This document shows positions 34,577 through 46,121 of a stretch of DNA of 64,000 nucleotides, piece after piece. Numbering within the stretch: the stretch's first letter is position 1; the number at the start of each line of letters is the position of its first letter. A program made the translations under genes and the position numbers. Source of the stretch: Phlegmacium glaucopus (lineage: Eukaryota > Basidiomycota > Agaricomycetes > Agaricales > Cortinariaceae). The DNA lies in contig MU130378.1 of NCBI GenBank assembly GCA_015039465.1, positions 2,112,570 to 2,176,569 of the forward strand, read 5' to 3'. The notes beneath the pieces are model-generated. The model ran no database searches, was not told where the DNA came from, and saw only the letters and a list, made by a program, of their open reading frames with translations.

Positions 34577-37097
34577 ATGGCTCCTCAGGCTTCCCCCCAG
34601 TTTCCCGTCTCGCCCACTCCCTACTCACCCTTGAGCCTTTATACGCCGTCCTTTTCGGATAGTGTTACTAGCGAATCTGATGATACTCATCTACAGTCAG
34701 AGTCTGTCGTTTTCTCTGTCCTCTGCATGTTCGACTTTACCTCGCCTGAAGCCGGTATATTGTCTTTCAAAAAAAACGAAATTTTGGATATCGTCAAATG
34801 TACTGATGGGGGTTGGTGGGCGGCTATGAGGAAAGACGGATGTACTTTGGGATGGATCCCGCAGACATTTGTTAATCCCCTCTCAGAGGAGATGGCTGAG
34901 AGACTGTGGGACATACGTGAGGAGCTGCGGGGTGCTGAATTTAAGCGTGTCAAAGAACTATCTCATTCTGCTCAGGATACTACGTCCCTTTCGGCCTTCG
35001 TTGAGGGCTCTTCTCTTAAACCTGAAGGCAAAGATTTCGCCAATGTACGTTTACATTTAACTTCCAATTATTGGTTCCTCTAACCCCATTCAGTTATCTG
35101 CTTCCGAATGGTCTGCACAGTTATACAATGATCACGCCGGAGAACTCCTGGATATCCGCAAGGCACAAAATGTAGTTGATTCACCTCAATCCATTTCTCG
35201 TTATCGATCATCCTCGACGACATCTACTCATCATCGACATCTGGCCCGGTCGGCATCTACAAAGATCAATCCTCCTTCCTCTTCATCACCTCAGTCAATG
35301 TGGACAGACGATAGTCGAATACGAGCTGGGTCTCTGTCTATAACTGTTCGAAGTCCTCGACGGCAACCTGTAATAGTCGATGACGATGCGACCTTATCTC
35401 GAATATCAACTCTCATCAGGTCAACCAACTCCAAACAAAACGATAACATACCTCCAAGTAATCGTGAAAACTCTCAAGCTCTATCCAACGTTGTTAAAAA
35501 ACAAGTGCAAGAGGACAGGCCACAAAGGAAGTTCTCAGAGGGCGGAGTTATTTCCTTTGAATGTCTATCAAGCGCTGTTAAAAAGAACAAGGCACAGCAG
35601 ACGGTACTCGAAGCCGGACCCGTCATTGATATTGGCCACCCGCAACCAGAAAGCACTCCTTGGCATTTACGTCCGAAATACGCAGATCAATTGGATATTG
35701 ACAAGAAGGGCGGTGTGCGAACTGGATCTTTGTCATCCCTTTTCGAAGTGTTGACCACCGATCCATCTGACGCCTCGGGTGAGTTGGCATGCCCTCAAGC
35801 TATTTACACGATACTGACAAAATTAGCAGAACTGGCTCGATTCAACAATTTCACAGATGTATTCCTCATGACCTTCCGGACCTTTACGACCGCTGACCAC
35901 CTCTTCGACATGTTAGTTGAGCGGTTCCATCTCGAACCGGAAATATCACTGACAGAACTCGAATATGTGGACTGGAAATCAAATCACCGTAACCCAGTGC
36001 AACGCCTTGTTCTTAAAGTTTTCAAAATTTGGCTAACGGACTACCACCTCCTTGAAGAGGAACCTCATATAGCGCCGCGCTTGAGGGACTTTCTTACTCA
36101 AAACGTTTATCCTCCTCACAGAACAATCGCCATCACTATTATCCAAACAATTGACCGTTTGGTACGCAGGGCAATTTGATTGTCGGTTTATCAGCCGGCT
36201 GACCAACCTTTGGTAGACATCTAATCTCACTTGCGTGACTGCTTTATCCTTCGGCCCCAAGAAGGCACGAAAGTTTAAAATCAACAAACTCGATTTATTC
36301 AAGCTTGATCCCAAGAGTGTCGCAGAACAACTTACTCTCTACGAGTCTGGCCTATATGTCAAGATAACTCCACACCAATGCTTAACATACGTCAGGAATC
36401 GTACGGGGAATGATGTTGCTCAACTGCGCGACTTCTGCAGTACTCATGACAAGTTGGCTGCATGGGTCAAAATGAGCATTTTGAATAGTGATGCGACTGG
36501 AAGGCGGGCACTTACAATTGATTTTTGGATCAAAGTTGCCGAGGCATGTTTTTTTTTTGGTATCTACTATGGGAATGCTCAACGATGATGCAGAAGTGTC
36601 GTGCACTCAATAACATTTCGTCCATGAGTGCAATCATCACCGCGCTGTCCAGTACTGTTATCACAGGATTGCATCTGACATGGGGACATACATCTCGAAA
36701 GACCTCGCTTGATAGTCTCCTTCGGTATAGTGAACCTACGGGAGGGTTCGCTGGATATCGAAGCCTGTTGCAACAAGCGGAGGGCCCATGTGTGCCGTTT
36801 ATCACAATGTTCTTGACGGAGATGGTTCACGTACAAGACCAATTCTCCGAGACGGAAGGGCGAATATCTTTTTATCAACGGACACGCTGGTATGAAATCA
36901 TCACGGCGATGTTAAGGTTTCAATCTCGACCATATAGCATCGCTGTAGACGAACCAACAGCCGGTCTTATCGAGAGCCATCTTCGGGAAGGTAGTTGTTG
37001 TGATCCAGGCTGGTTCTGGAAGAGGAGTCAGGAAATTCAGAAAGCTGAGGTGACACATGCAGATATCAGGAAAGGTTTAGAGGCTGCTGGATTTTGA
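34577..37097 (+). CDS. SH3 and RasGEF domain protein (Cdc25-like Ras exchange factor)
   Basis: The start MAPQASPQF is at 34577. An SH3 domain lies at about 50-105: VLCMFDFTSPEAGILSFKKN, GGWWAAMRKDGCTLGWIPQT. A Ser-rich linker follows. The RasGEF N-terminal module includes LARFNNFTDVFLMTFRTFTT and DFLTQNVYPPHRTIAI. The catalytic Cdc25 homology domain has DPKSVAEQLTLYESGLYVKI, RNRTGNDVAQLRDFCSTHDK, VAEKCRALNNISSMSAIITA, GPCVPFITMFLTEMVHVQDQ and EGRISFYQRTRWYEIITAML. It should load GTP on Ras upstream of cAMP or MAPK signalling. The intron at 36544-36593 has a GC donor; splicing there restores VAEKCRALNN. Confidence 0.93.
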
Positions 37098-37384
37098 GAC
37101 TTTTAGATAGAAGCGGAAAATGATTTCAAAAGTTGTAAATTAAATGTAAGTCGCCGCATCATGTCAAAGTCTACAGAATGTAATGGAAATGATCACGATT
37201 ACAAAGCCAAGGTCGTTGGAGGCGTTGAGCATGAAATAGAGTTGTATATCCCCATAAAAGTCCGAAGTAAACCGAAGGAGACTTGACAGAAGGTATGCCT
37301 AATATGTTACAAGAAAAGAAGCAAAAAGGGACCTGATCCTATATGGACTAGGAAAGGAATGGAACTGGGGGGAATCGTAGGAAA

Positions 37385-38363
37385 TTAGCAGTTGCACGCT
37401 TCAGGCTGACCTGGCGTAGCTGACTGCTTATTGAGATCAATGCCCGATCTGGTTCCTGGTCCTGTTCTTCCTGTTCCTGGCCGTGTAGCACTTGGTGCGG
37501 TTAATGGGAGTTTATTGGCTACAAAAGAAATCAGCAAGCGATGTGAAATAGTGGATGGAACCCACCAATGGCAGTGAAAACTTCCGTCACACCCTCGCCC
37601 GTTTTCGCGCTGGTTTCTGTCCACATGAGACCCTCCTCATCGGCATACTTCTTTGCTTCCTCTTGTGAGACTTGGCGGCGGGCAGCTAGATCGGACTTGT
37701 TTCCACACAGAGCAATTACTATCGAGGGGTCAGCCTGACGTTGCAGCTCCCTTATCCATGTGCGCGCTTTCTCCAATGAAGCTGTCTGTGTGATGTCGTA
37801 TACTACAACAGCACAGTGTGCGTTTCGATAATACATGGGAGCCTAGTGATGCATAAATGAATGTCACTCTCCATCAAGTCAGAATTACGTACGAGAGACT
37901 AAGGAAGACAGTCAGCTCCAAGGTAGATGGTCATGACACAGTGTACTTGCCTTGTAGCGCTCTTGTCCTGCTGTATCCCTGTGTTTCGTTGACATGGATA
38001 GATAACAAGTATCATATGAACGAACGTACCATATCTCAAACTTGACGGTCGTCTGGTCATCGAGCGTGACGGTCTGTGTCAGGAAAGCGGCTGCAGGGGG
38101 ATTAGACAATTGTCAAGACAAAAAGTTAAGGGATTGACCTCCGATTGTGCTTTCTCTGTAGTCGTCGAACTGGTCCTTCACAAAACGTAGAACCAGACTT
38201 GGCAAGATGTTAGCTACTGGGCTCCAACACAAGCAGGGGTAAGTTGCACCTTGATTTTCCAACTGCAGATTCGCCTGTATATACAGGTTAATCACATATT
38301 TCGGTTATCTGAAGCGAGTGACATACCGAGGAGGACAAGTTTGAACTGAAATTGCTTGGACAT
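37385..38363 (-). CDS. Rab5-family GTPase (Ypt5/Vps21), early endosome
   Basis: Eight exons give 208 aa: 38363-38327, 38274-38250, 38197-38139, 38090-38030, 37978-37951, 37898-37893, 37842-37566 and 37518-37385. Exon 6 is a 6-nt microexon (Ser-Leu). All G motifs are intact: P-loop GESAVGKSS, switch I ESTIGAAF, switch II [20 protein letters not shown], NKSD and ETSAK. The tail is Gly/Thr-rich and ends EACNC, a CXC prenylation signal. GTP-bound Rab5 recruits tethering factors for endosome fusion. The intron before the microexon (37899-37950) starts with GCAAGT, a consensus GC donor. Confidence 0.95.
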
Positions 38364-38650
38364 GGTTGAGGTTGGTGATGGGAGGACCGCAGCTTGCCCC
38401 AAAACGAGCAACGATCTCGGGTATTGCCGAGTGGGACGTTTTTTTGTTTGCATTCCTGCCATTGTCATCCCCCCTCTTATCAGTTCACCCATCGTCTGCT
38501 CAACCTTAAGTCTTTGAGTTTTGAGCTCTCAACCCGTCCAGTTTTTGTCAGTCAGCCCAGTCAGCCATCGACACCTATCATCTCCTTACTCTCAGTCTTT
38601 TTTCTGCTCCACGTCACTAAGACCTCATAAATCAGAATTCTTGAGAAAAC

Positions 38651-41537
38651 ATGAATCGACACCATCCTTACTCAGCAAGTTTCGAACATTCTCCAGGTCG
38701 TCGGGGTAACAACTCTCCTGGTCCAGGTCCTGATAGAGGTCATCGTTACCCAGCTGCTGGAGGTGGCCCATTCAGAGGAAGAGGCGGCTTCAATCGGGGT
38801 CGAGGTGGATACGGAAATTTTGACGCAAATATGAATAACCACGGCGCCTTTGACCAAGGCCACAATCAGAGCGATTTGGGTGGCTACAATGATTATGACA
38901 ACCCGCCCACCACACAACATTCATATTATCAAAACAACAATTATGCAGATGCTACGCTTGCCCCTTTCCCTCCATCAGCAACACAGCCAACAGGGTACAA
39001 TCATGGTTATTCGAAATTTGAAGGTGCGCTAAAGTTGAGACTCAATGAAAATGTTGCAAGGGATAGGCAAAAAAGAGAGATGCCTTCTTGTTCATCTCAG
39101 TTTATCTTGCGAGTTGAGGCACGCGGACTGTGGCAAGTTTTCCTCGGGATCGCTCAGCTCCAGGTCTTTTCTAGCAAAGCCGTTTGTTAATACGGACACC
39201 CTCACGCGGCTTCCTTAAAACGTGAAAATGCTTAAAAGTTTCTGAGCTTCGATTTCCACTGACGCGGCGCTGACATGGAAGTGATACTTAAGACTATGTT
39301 GCCTCTCTCCGCGTGCTCCTTCTCAATGCTACGTCCTACTTTGCTTGATTTTCTTCCTTTGTGTGCGGTGATGTAAAGTTTCTCACTGGTGTCCATTCAT
39401 TCTGTATTAGACGGACCAAGCTCAAATTTTGACGACGGAGACAATCGTGGCAATCGACGACCAGTTCGAAAGGAGAGAGATGATAAAGTTCATGATTCTA
39501 TAATTGAAGAAAGAATCCAACGTGAACGCCCATGTCGCACGCTTTTCATTCGCAACATTAAGGCAAGTCATAACTTGAAAATTTGAGCTGTGCCCTTCAT
39601 TGCGTCCTTTGACTTTTTCTTTTGCCTTTTCTTGAATAAAGTTTGAACCGATTTGCTGATGAACCCCTCCAGTATGAAACCAACAGTGATGATGTGCGAC
39701 GTCAATTTGAAGAACACGGAGAAATTAAAACATTCTTTGACTTGATTTCAACAAGAGGGATGGTTTTTGTTACTTACGTGAGTTGAGCGCCGTTTGCAGG
39801 GCATGCAAACTGTCTCCGAGTAATCTATTGACGGGGGTCATATATAGTTTGACTTGCGTGCAGCAGAACGAGCGCGAGATCGACTCCAAGGCTCGGAAAT
39901 TAGTGGTCGTCCTGTAAGCTTGATATCTTTCCCTTTAAAGCTAGCCAAATCCATTGTTCTCCGCTTTTGTCAGATTGATGTACACTATTCTCTTCCACGT
40001 GATGACCAGAAAGGAAACGATCGCGAAAAGAACCAGGTATGTAATACATATCAGCAACCTGCCGAATCAAACCTAACTTTATCCAATCGAACAGCAATTT
40101 CAAGGAACATTACAAGTTACCCTGCGCAATTCGCAATCAGGTCAGGCGATTGATGATAATGAAGTTCGACGAAAGTTTCAGCAGTTTGGCGATGTTAAAG
40201 CCGTCAAACCTGTGGGAGACCGAATCGAGTTGAGTAGTTTGCATCCGGGTTGTCAAGATACCTCTTCTGACGGGTCCATCTAGCTCCCGATATGTAGAGT
40301 TCTATGACACGAGAGTGAGAGGAGACTCTTCTTATTAATGTCTCCTTTCTAACATATCTCCTTCTCTCTAGGCGTGTGATGAAGCATTTGATCGCCTCAG
40401 GCATCAAGGTTTACAAGATGGCGTGATGGACATTGTCTTTGCCTGGGACACAAATGAGCCCACTCCAGGCGGAAATCGGTTTGTCCTCTCAATCGCAATG
40501 TGGTCTCAATTGACCAGATCAATTAGGTCAACTGGTGATGCAAATAGAGAATGGGAAGATCGTGGAAATATGCGCGGCGGTGGTAGAGGTCGTGGCAGGG
40601 GGCGCGGAAGAGGTCGAGGATTTGATGATGATGTTGACCGCCGTGGTAGCGATTATGGACGTCAAGATCGCGACTATAGAGGTCGGGGTGGTCGTTATGA
40701 TGATGACGGTGGTGCGCGAGGAGGGCGTGCCGGCGGCTACAACGATCGATACGATGGCAACCGCGGCGGGTATGGAGGACCCTCAGGTGGAGGGTACGGA
40801 AATGGACCCACCGGCGCAAGTGGGCCATCGGGGTATGGCATACCTCCTGCCCCACCTCTATCTGGTGGTGGTGCTGCGGTACGTCCGCTCTACATTTCTT
40901 GGCGGATTGAGCATTGACTGCCGACTATAGCCTCCTGACGATCGCCTAGAACAGGCCCGTAAAGTTCAGCAGGTTAGTTCTTCCACGGTGATATTTCTGC
41001 TTTACCACTTACCACTTGCTTCCAGCTTTTGGCTGCTCTCAAACAACCTGCCAATCCTGCCGCCCCGGCCCCCCCACCTCCACATGTAACACCAGCGCCG
41101 CCAGCTATGCCCCCAATGGCTTCAATCCAACCGCCTGGATCCAATCCTTATTATGCACCTCAGCCAACGGCCTCTGCAACATACCCGGGAGTTGGATCGT
41201 ATATGGGCAATCTTCCACCTCCTAGTACAGCTCCAGGCGGTATTACTTCTAGTAATCCAGCCTTGGCCAATCTGCCGCCAAACATCCTCGCGTTGTTGCA
41301 AACTGCTCAGCAGCAGCAACAGCGTCCTCCTATGCCGCCGGGTCAGAATTTTGGCATGCCCATGAACACTCCACCACCGGCAGCGCTGGGTTCGGCACAA
41401 GCCAGCAGTGCTAACCCTCAATATCAGCAACTCATGGCATACCTAGTAAGCCTTACGCGGAATAGAAAATCTGTTGGACACTCATTCTACCTTTGTTTAT
41501 ATAGCAAACACAAGCCGCTGCTCAAGCCGGAAAATAG
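38651..41537 (+). CDS. Mei2-like RNA-binding protein with two RRMs and RGG boxes
   Basis: The start MNRHHPYSASF is at 38651; the final short exon ends QTQAAAQAGK with TAG at 41535-41537. The N-terminus is Gly/Arg-rich (FRGRGGFNRGRGGYGNF). RRM1: RPCRTLFIRNIK, then DDVRRQFEEHGEIKTFFDL, ISTRGMVFVTYFDLRAAERA and PIDVHYSLPRDD. RRM2: QGTLQVTLRNSQSG, DDNEVRRKFQQFGDVKAVKP and YVEFYDTRACDEAF. A long RGG region (RGGGRGRGRGRGRGRGFDDD) and a Pro/Gln-rich tail follow. The two RRMs match the first two of Mei2-like proteins; the third, C-terminal Mei2 RRM is absent. The first intron (39024-39409) is 386 nt, far longer than its neighbours. Confidence 0.85.
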
Positions 41538-41853
41538 TAGGCTAAGATTGAATTGCATGTGTAAGTTATCATGAGGGCTGCTAACCCGACCAAAAAAAAA
41601 AGATCTCTCGGAGAAAGATTTCTTTTCCCTGTATATTATTTTTCCTTTCTATTTGTTGCCTATCCTTATCCACTTTGAAGTGATTTTCGATGTGCTTACT
41701 TTCTACTTATACGTTATACATGCTTATGTTTATGCCGGTAGTTTTGACAGTTCTTCGAGTTTTCAATGTGTATGCTGACGAATAGAGTCTCGGAACTTGC
41801 CGGTACCCTCTTCAAAAGCCGGACTGCAATCCTCCTTGAACTTGCATCACCAT

Positions 41854-43172
41854 ATGCTTCGTCTCCCAGCTAATACATTTCGACCTTTATTCAATCCTAC
41901 TCTCCTGAGATCCTCACTCCGGAGGGCTCCAACTTTAAATTCGCGGTTTATCAGTAATGGCCTGGTCCGATGCGCTCGCAGGGAGCCCTCTAAACTTCAG
42001 TTATCATTACCAAACGGCTCTCGAACTATAATGACCGACAGACCAATGATCCAAGAGTCAAATAGCTTTTCTTGGCGAAAACTAGCTATAACTGCTGTGA
42101 GCGGCATGCAATACATAGAGGTTTAATCGTTTGACCTTTTCGATTCAGGCTGGTGTGGCTGGTGTTGTCGTGATTCTGGATACAGCTTTCAACCGAGAGA
42201 CAAGGGATTCTCTTTCACCTGCAGAGAGGAGCTTATTAAATGATAGCTTCAAGTACACCGGAGGTGGACTTGCTCTCACTGCATTGGCCGCTCGCAGTCT
42301 CTTTCAATCAGGCTTCGCTTTTAGGATCATGTCCGTTAATCCTTGTGCGCCTGCCTTTTCTTTTCCCAGGATATTTGTCTAATAAACGATTCTTTAGGGG
42401 TATTTCTTGGTGTTAGTCTTGTCGGCAGTATTGGAACTATGATGGGGACGCTATACACACCTGCCGACAAACCCGTGCAAAAACATCTTTTTTGGCTTGT
42501 GAGTTTAAAGATAAGATTTATGATGTCTTTCAGTTCTGACTCGGACTCTTTCATAGGCGTTTAACGCTTGCCAAGCAGCGACCCTTAGCCCTCTGTTCTT
42601 CTTCAGCCCTGCGATTCTTTCACGGGCTGCCTTGTATACATGCGGTATCGTTGGATCTATTTCATACGTTGGAGCAACCGCTACGTACGACATCATCTAT
42701 ACCTTTTACTTATCTTGATTCTCATTTTACTCGACAGGAACGATAAATATCTGCACCTTGGCGGTCCCCTTCTTGCTGGTGTAACCGTCGTTGCTCTTAG
42801 CTCTCTTGCCCCCATGATCATTCCCATGAGCATTCGCTCACTTATGATAACCGAATCCATCTCTTTGTATGGTGGTCTGGCCGTGTTTGGCGGTTTCGTA
42901 CTATACGAGTAAGGCTGATTCGTCTGCCCCCATCGACAAGGCATTCTAATGTGATTTATCTCTTTCTAGCACTCAGAAGATCTTGCAGCATGCCCGCATG
43001 GCAGAGCAAGGGCTTATGAAAGCTGATCCAGTGAACGAATCCATTAGTCTTGAACTTGACATGATCAACATTTTGTAAGGTTTCATTTATTTTGTTACTT
43101 GGGTAATAGTCTGATCTGTATTGCAGCATTCGGCTCGTTCAGATACTCAGCAACAACAAGAAGAATTCGTAG
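41854..43172 (+). CDS. GHITM/TMBIM5-like BI-1 family protein, mitochondrial inner membrane
   Basis: The start is ATG at 41854 (MLRLPANTFRPLF); upstream in-frame codons lack an ATG. The N-terminus is Arg/Ser-rich without acids, a mitochondrial presequence. About five introns. Seven or so membrane helices are visible: GVAGVVVILDTAF, GGGLALTALAARSLF, GVFLGVSLVGSIGTMMGTL, AALYTCGIVGSISYVGATA, YLHLGGPLLAGVTVVALSSL, ISLYGGLAVFGGFVLYDTQK. YDTQKI near the end is the BI-1 family signature acidic position. Animal GHITM maintains cristae and acts in mitochondrial ion exchange. The stop follows QILSNNKKNS. Confidence 0.88.
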
Positions 43173-43387
43173 CTTTCTTCCGCCAACCTAGCCAACGTCA
43201 ACTCTGCATTGAGCTTTTACCAAATCTGGGTTGACGATGCATGCATCTAAAAAATACTATCACCCCTCAATTGTATCTAAATATTTGTCTATGTACCTTG
43301 TATTTCTATATGACAAATGAGCATTGAATAATTCGCTTGCTCTCGTCAGAAACGCGGGCAAAAGTTCATGTTGATTCTTCATGTAGT

Positions 43388-45926
43388 CTAGATAGCACCT
43401 ACTTTTCCCAGACTTTCCAGCACCTTCACGAACCCTCCAGGATCCACAATCTCGGTCCCACCATACGTTACCCGCTTGCCAGCCTTTCCGGCCCACTCTT
43501 CCAAATTGCCATACTCAACATAACTTGCTCCTCCAACCACAAACACTATGCCGTCTGCAAATGCCATTCGCTTGCCTTTGCTAACACCACTGCTGCCCGC
43601 AACTCCTGGCATACCAGCGTGTGCATGTCGAGGGGCGCGTGGGTCGAGAAAGAGGTAATCATCGGTTTCTTGCAAGGACTGGTTAGATGCTGCAGATGAA
43701 TCCATGAGCGCCTCTGTCAGTCGTGTCACGGGTAAGAGCTTGTTCGTGGGCAAGAAGTTTTTGACACCCGAGATCAAAGTGTCAAATCTACCATCCTTAA
43801 GACGGTCTGTAAGCTGTGGAAGAAAGGGTTTATGGTTAGATACTATACAAGACGATCAGCTGCATGAAGATATTACGCACTCTATTGCCCAATGCGCTAA
43901 ACCCTTTGAATAGTTCACCACCTTGACCAGCCACTCCTCCCAAAATAGGTGTCGTCGTACCGGTCACGCTAATTGAAGACGTCATGCGAGAAATTTCCCG
44001 TGTTCGTCGAACATATTCAAAAGCCGAAACGTCAGCACCTGCGGACTTGAGCTCTTTCTCAAGTTCAGCAATATCGTCCTTTGTGATGGCGTTGTCTGGG
44101 ACGGAGAGGAAGAAAACGAGGACGAGACGAAGTTTGTCTAGTACTGTCAATTCACCGTCTGGCCGTGGTGCCCGTAGGAATTCAAGGATGGATGGCGTAG
44201 TCTGATATAACAAGGTAAGTAACATTACTATGGTAAGGAAGAAGGCGGACCTGTCTGCCAATAGCTTCTTCTGTGCTGAAAAGTTCGTCAAGACCACGTC
44301 TTTTGATCTGTTCCAATAATGCAGTAGCGATGTTCATGTGTGCATCAAGTGTCGCCTTTCTGGCTGTTAACTCTGGTAATTGCGTGATAGCCGTTTTCAA
44401 ATGAGCTGCGTTCGTTGATAAGTCCCTGAGGAAAAGAGAAGAAACCAAGTCAACGGCATGTCCATTGGATGTGAAGAGCAAACTCACAGCTGTGAGATAT
44501 CATTGACGTTGCTGACGCCTGTACTGCGCGTAATTTCTGCGGCATCCTGTTTGTATTTATTAAGTTCTGTGTCGATCTCTTCAGCCACCTGGGGGAAGGG
44601 ATTGGCCGCATTGCGTGCCCAAAAGAAATCTTTCGAGTCCAGGTCATAGGATTTCTTTGGCTTGTCAGGTGCAGCAATGGTAACGCGATTTAATTTCATA
44701 TCTAGACAGTCAGATACGAGAGTTTGATATGTCCATCCATGGGCCAACATTGATACGAAATCCATATTGCGGTCAAGAATGAGCAGGACTATATTTGTAA
44801 ATGAGTATACAATAAAGTTAAAAGCCAGTAGATGATAGGCTTACGAGGTCGTTGCAGTGTTGAAAATCCTGTTGAATCCTGTGCAAACAGGGAAGTAGAA
44901 GAAGAGTTGTGTGTACGCGACGTAGACAATAGGGCATCTCGAATCTTAGTTTCCAGTTTCTTGGCAATCATCTCAGCTGCGTTACCTCGAGGAGCTCGAA
45001 TGAAAGGAACATGTCCTATATGAACGCAATGCAATAAGATTGAAAGGAATGTGATGTGAGGGTAAGGAAGGACAAACCACTAGTAGCTACCGCACTGAAC
45101 AAACCGTTTGCAACTCGCTCAACCTCCTCCTCTATTTGTGGTTCAGTTGAGGAGGGAGAGTTGAGAATGGCATATGTTGACAAAGGGCTTGAGGAACCGG
45201 GAGTGCTGGCAGCTGCTGGTAAAGGCGGTGGAGGCAAAAGAGAGAAGAGAGAAGGCGAAGGCGATATGAACGATAAGTATTGGTCTACGACCTGATCTCA
45301 AGTGAGTGACAAGGTTCCAAAAGTGGAAGTTATGAGTACGAACTTGTTCCACAGATTCTCCTGTACCGTCTTGCGCCACCGATGCTGCTAATTCTTCGAG
45401 TAATGAACGAGGCAGGGGTTCAACGAAATTAAGATGGAAAGATTCATAAAGTGATTTTTGAAGGTCCTGTGCTATTCGCCGAATGTTTGCCAACGTTGGA
45501 GACACGAAATAAATAGCGGGAACGTCAGGTAATGGAGGCCGGAGGGTGTGTAATTGACTAAGGAACGCGTTGAGTTGTCCGACAAATTGCATTGAAGGAG
45601 CAGAGACTTACACGTGGAGGGTTACGCCAGCATCACGTAGATCTTGAACATGGAGTACGGTGGCTAGGACATCTTTTGTCTGCTGATCCAAGACCAATAT
45701 CTTCCATACTGGTGGCGCAGAGACGGGAGGTGTCTTGAAACCTGAGGCACCCTTACCGGTGGCCGCAGTACTAGATTCGACTGGTTGATTGAGGTTGAGA
45801 AGGCTTAGAAGAGCAGAAGTCTGCGCCTGCTGAAGTGTTGCTGGCACCGTTGGCTATATTTCCGTTCAATATAAAAGGTAAAAAAGGGTTTAAAACAAGG
45901 GGTGCTTGCCTGTCGTACGCTCGCCA
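43388..45926 (-). CDS. SLY1: Sly1, Sec1/Munc18-family SNARE regulator (ER-Golgi)
   Basis: Exon 1 is tiny: ATG at 45926, giving MASVRQ or MAS depending on which donor is used. It joins [20 protein letters not shown], then [53 protein letters not shown] and [14 protein letters not shown]. Further blocks: [60 protein letters not shown] and [14 protein letters not shown]. The C-terminal end has [20 protein letters not shown] and [20 protein letters not shown]. This is the full SM-protein layout, and the order fits Sly1/SCFD1, which binds Sed5/syntaxin 5 and promotes ER-to-Golgi fusion. Confidence 0.92.
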
Positions 45927-46121
45927 TAGCGAAATTGAAGAACAAGATTGAAGATCATGTGATATGTACTAATTATAATCTATGAATTGCCATATTTGGA
46001 ATATTAGTTCATTGTAGACCCTTTGATACCTACCAACGACGACACTCAACCGTTCTGCCTCTCCCTTCAGTACCACTCTTTTACTTGAACAACGACTCTA
46101 ACGACATCTTCCACGGACTCC

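Noticed and set aside
41797..41853. Upstream extension of the GHITM-like gene
   Set aside because: The longer frame begins at TTG; the ATG at 41854 gives a good mitochondrial presequence.
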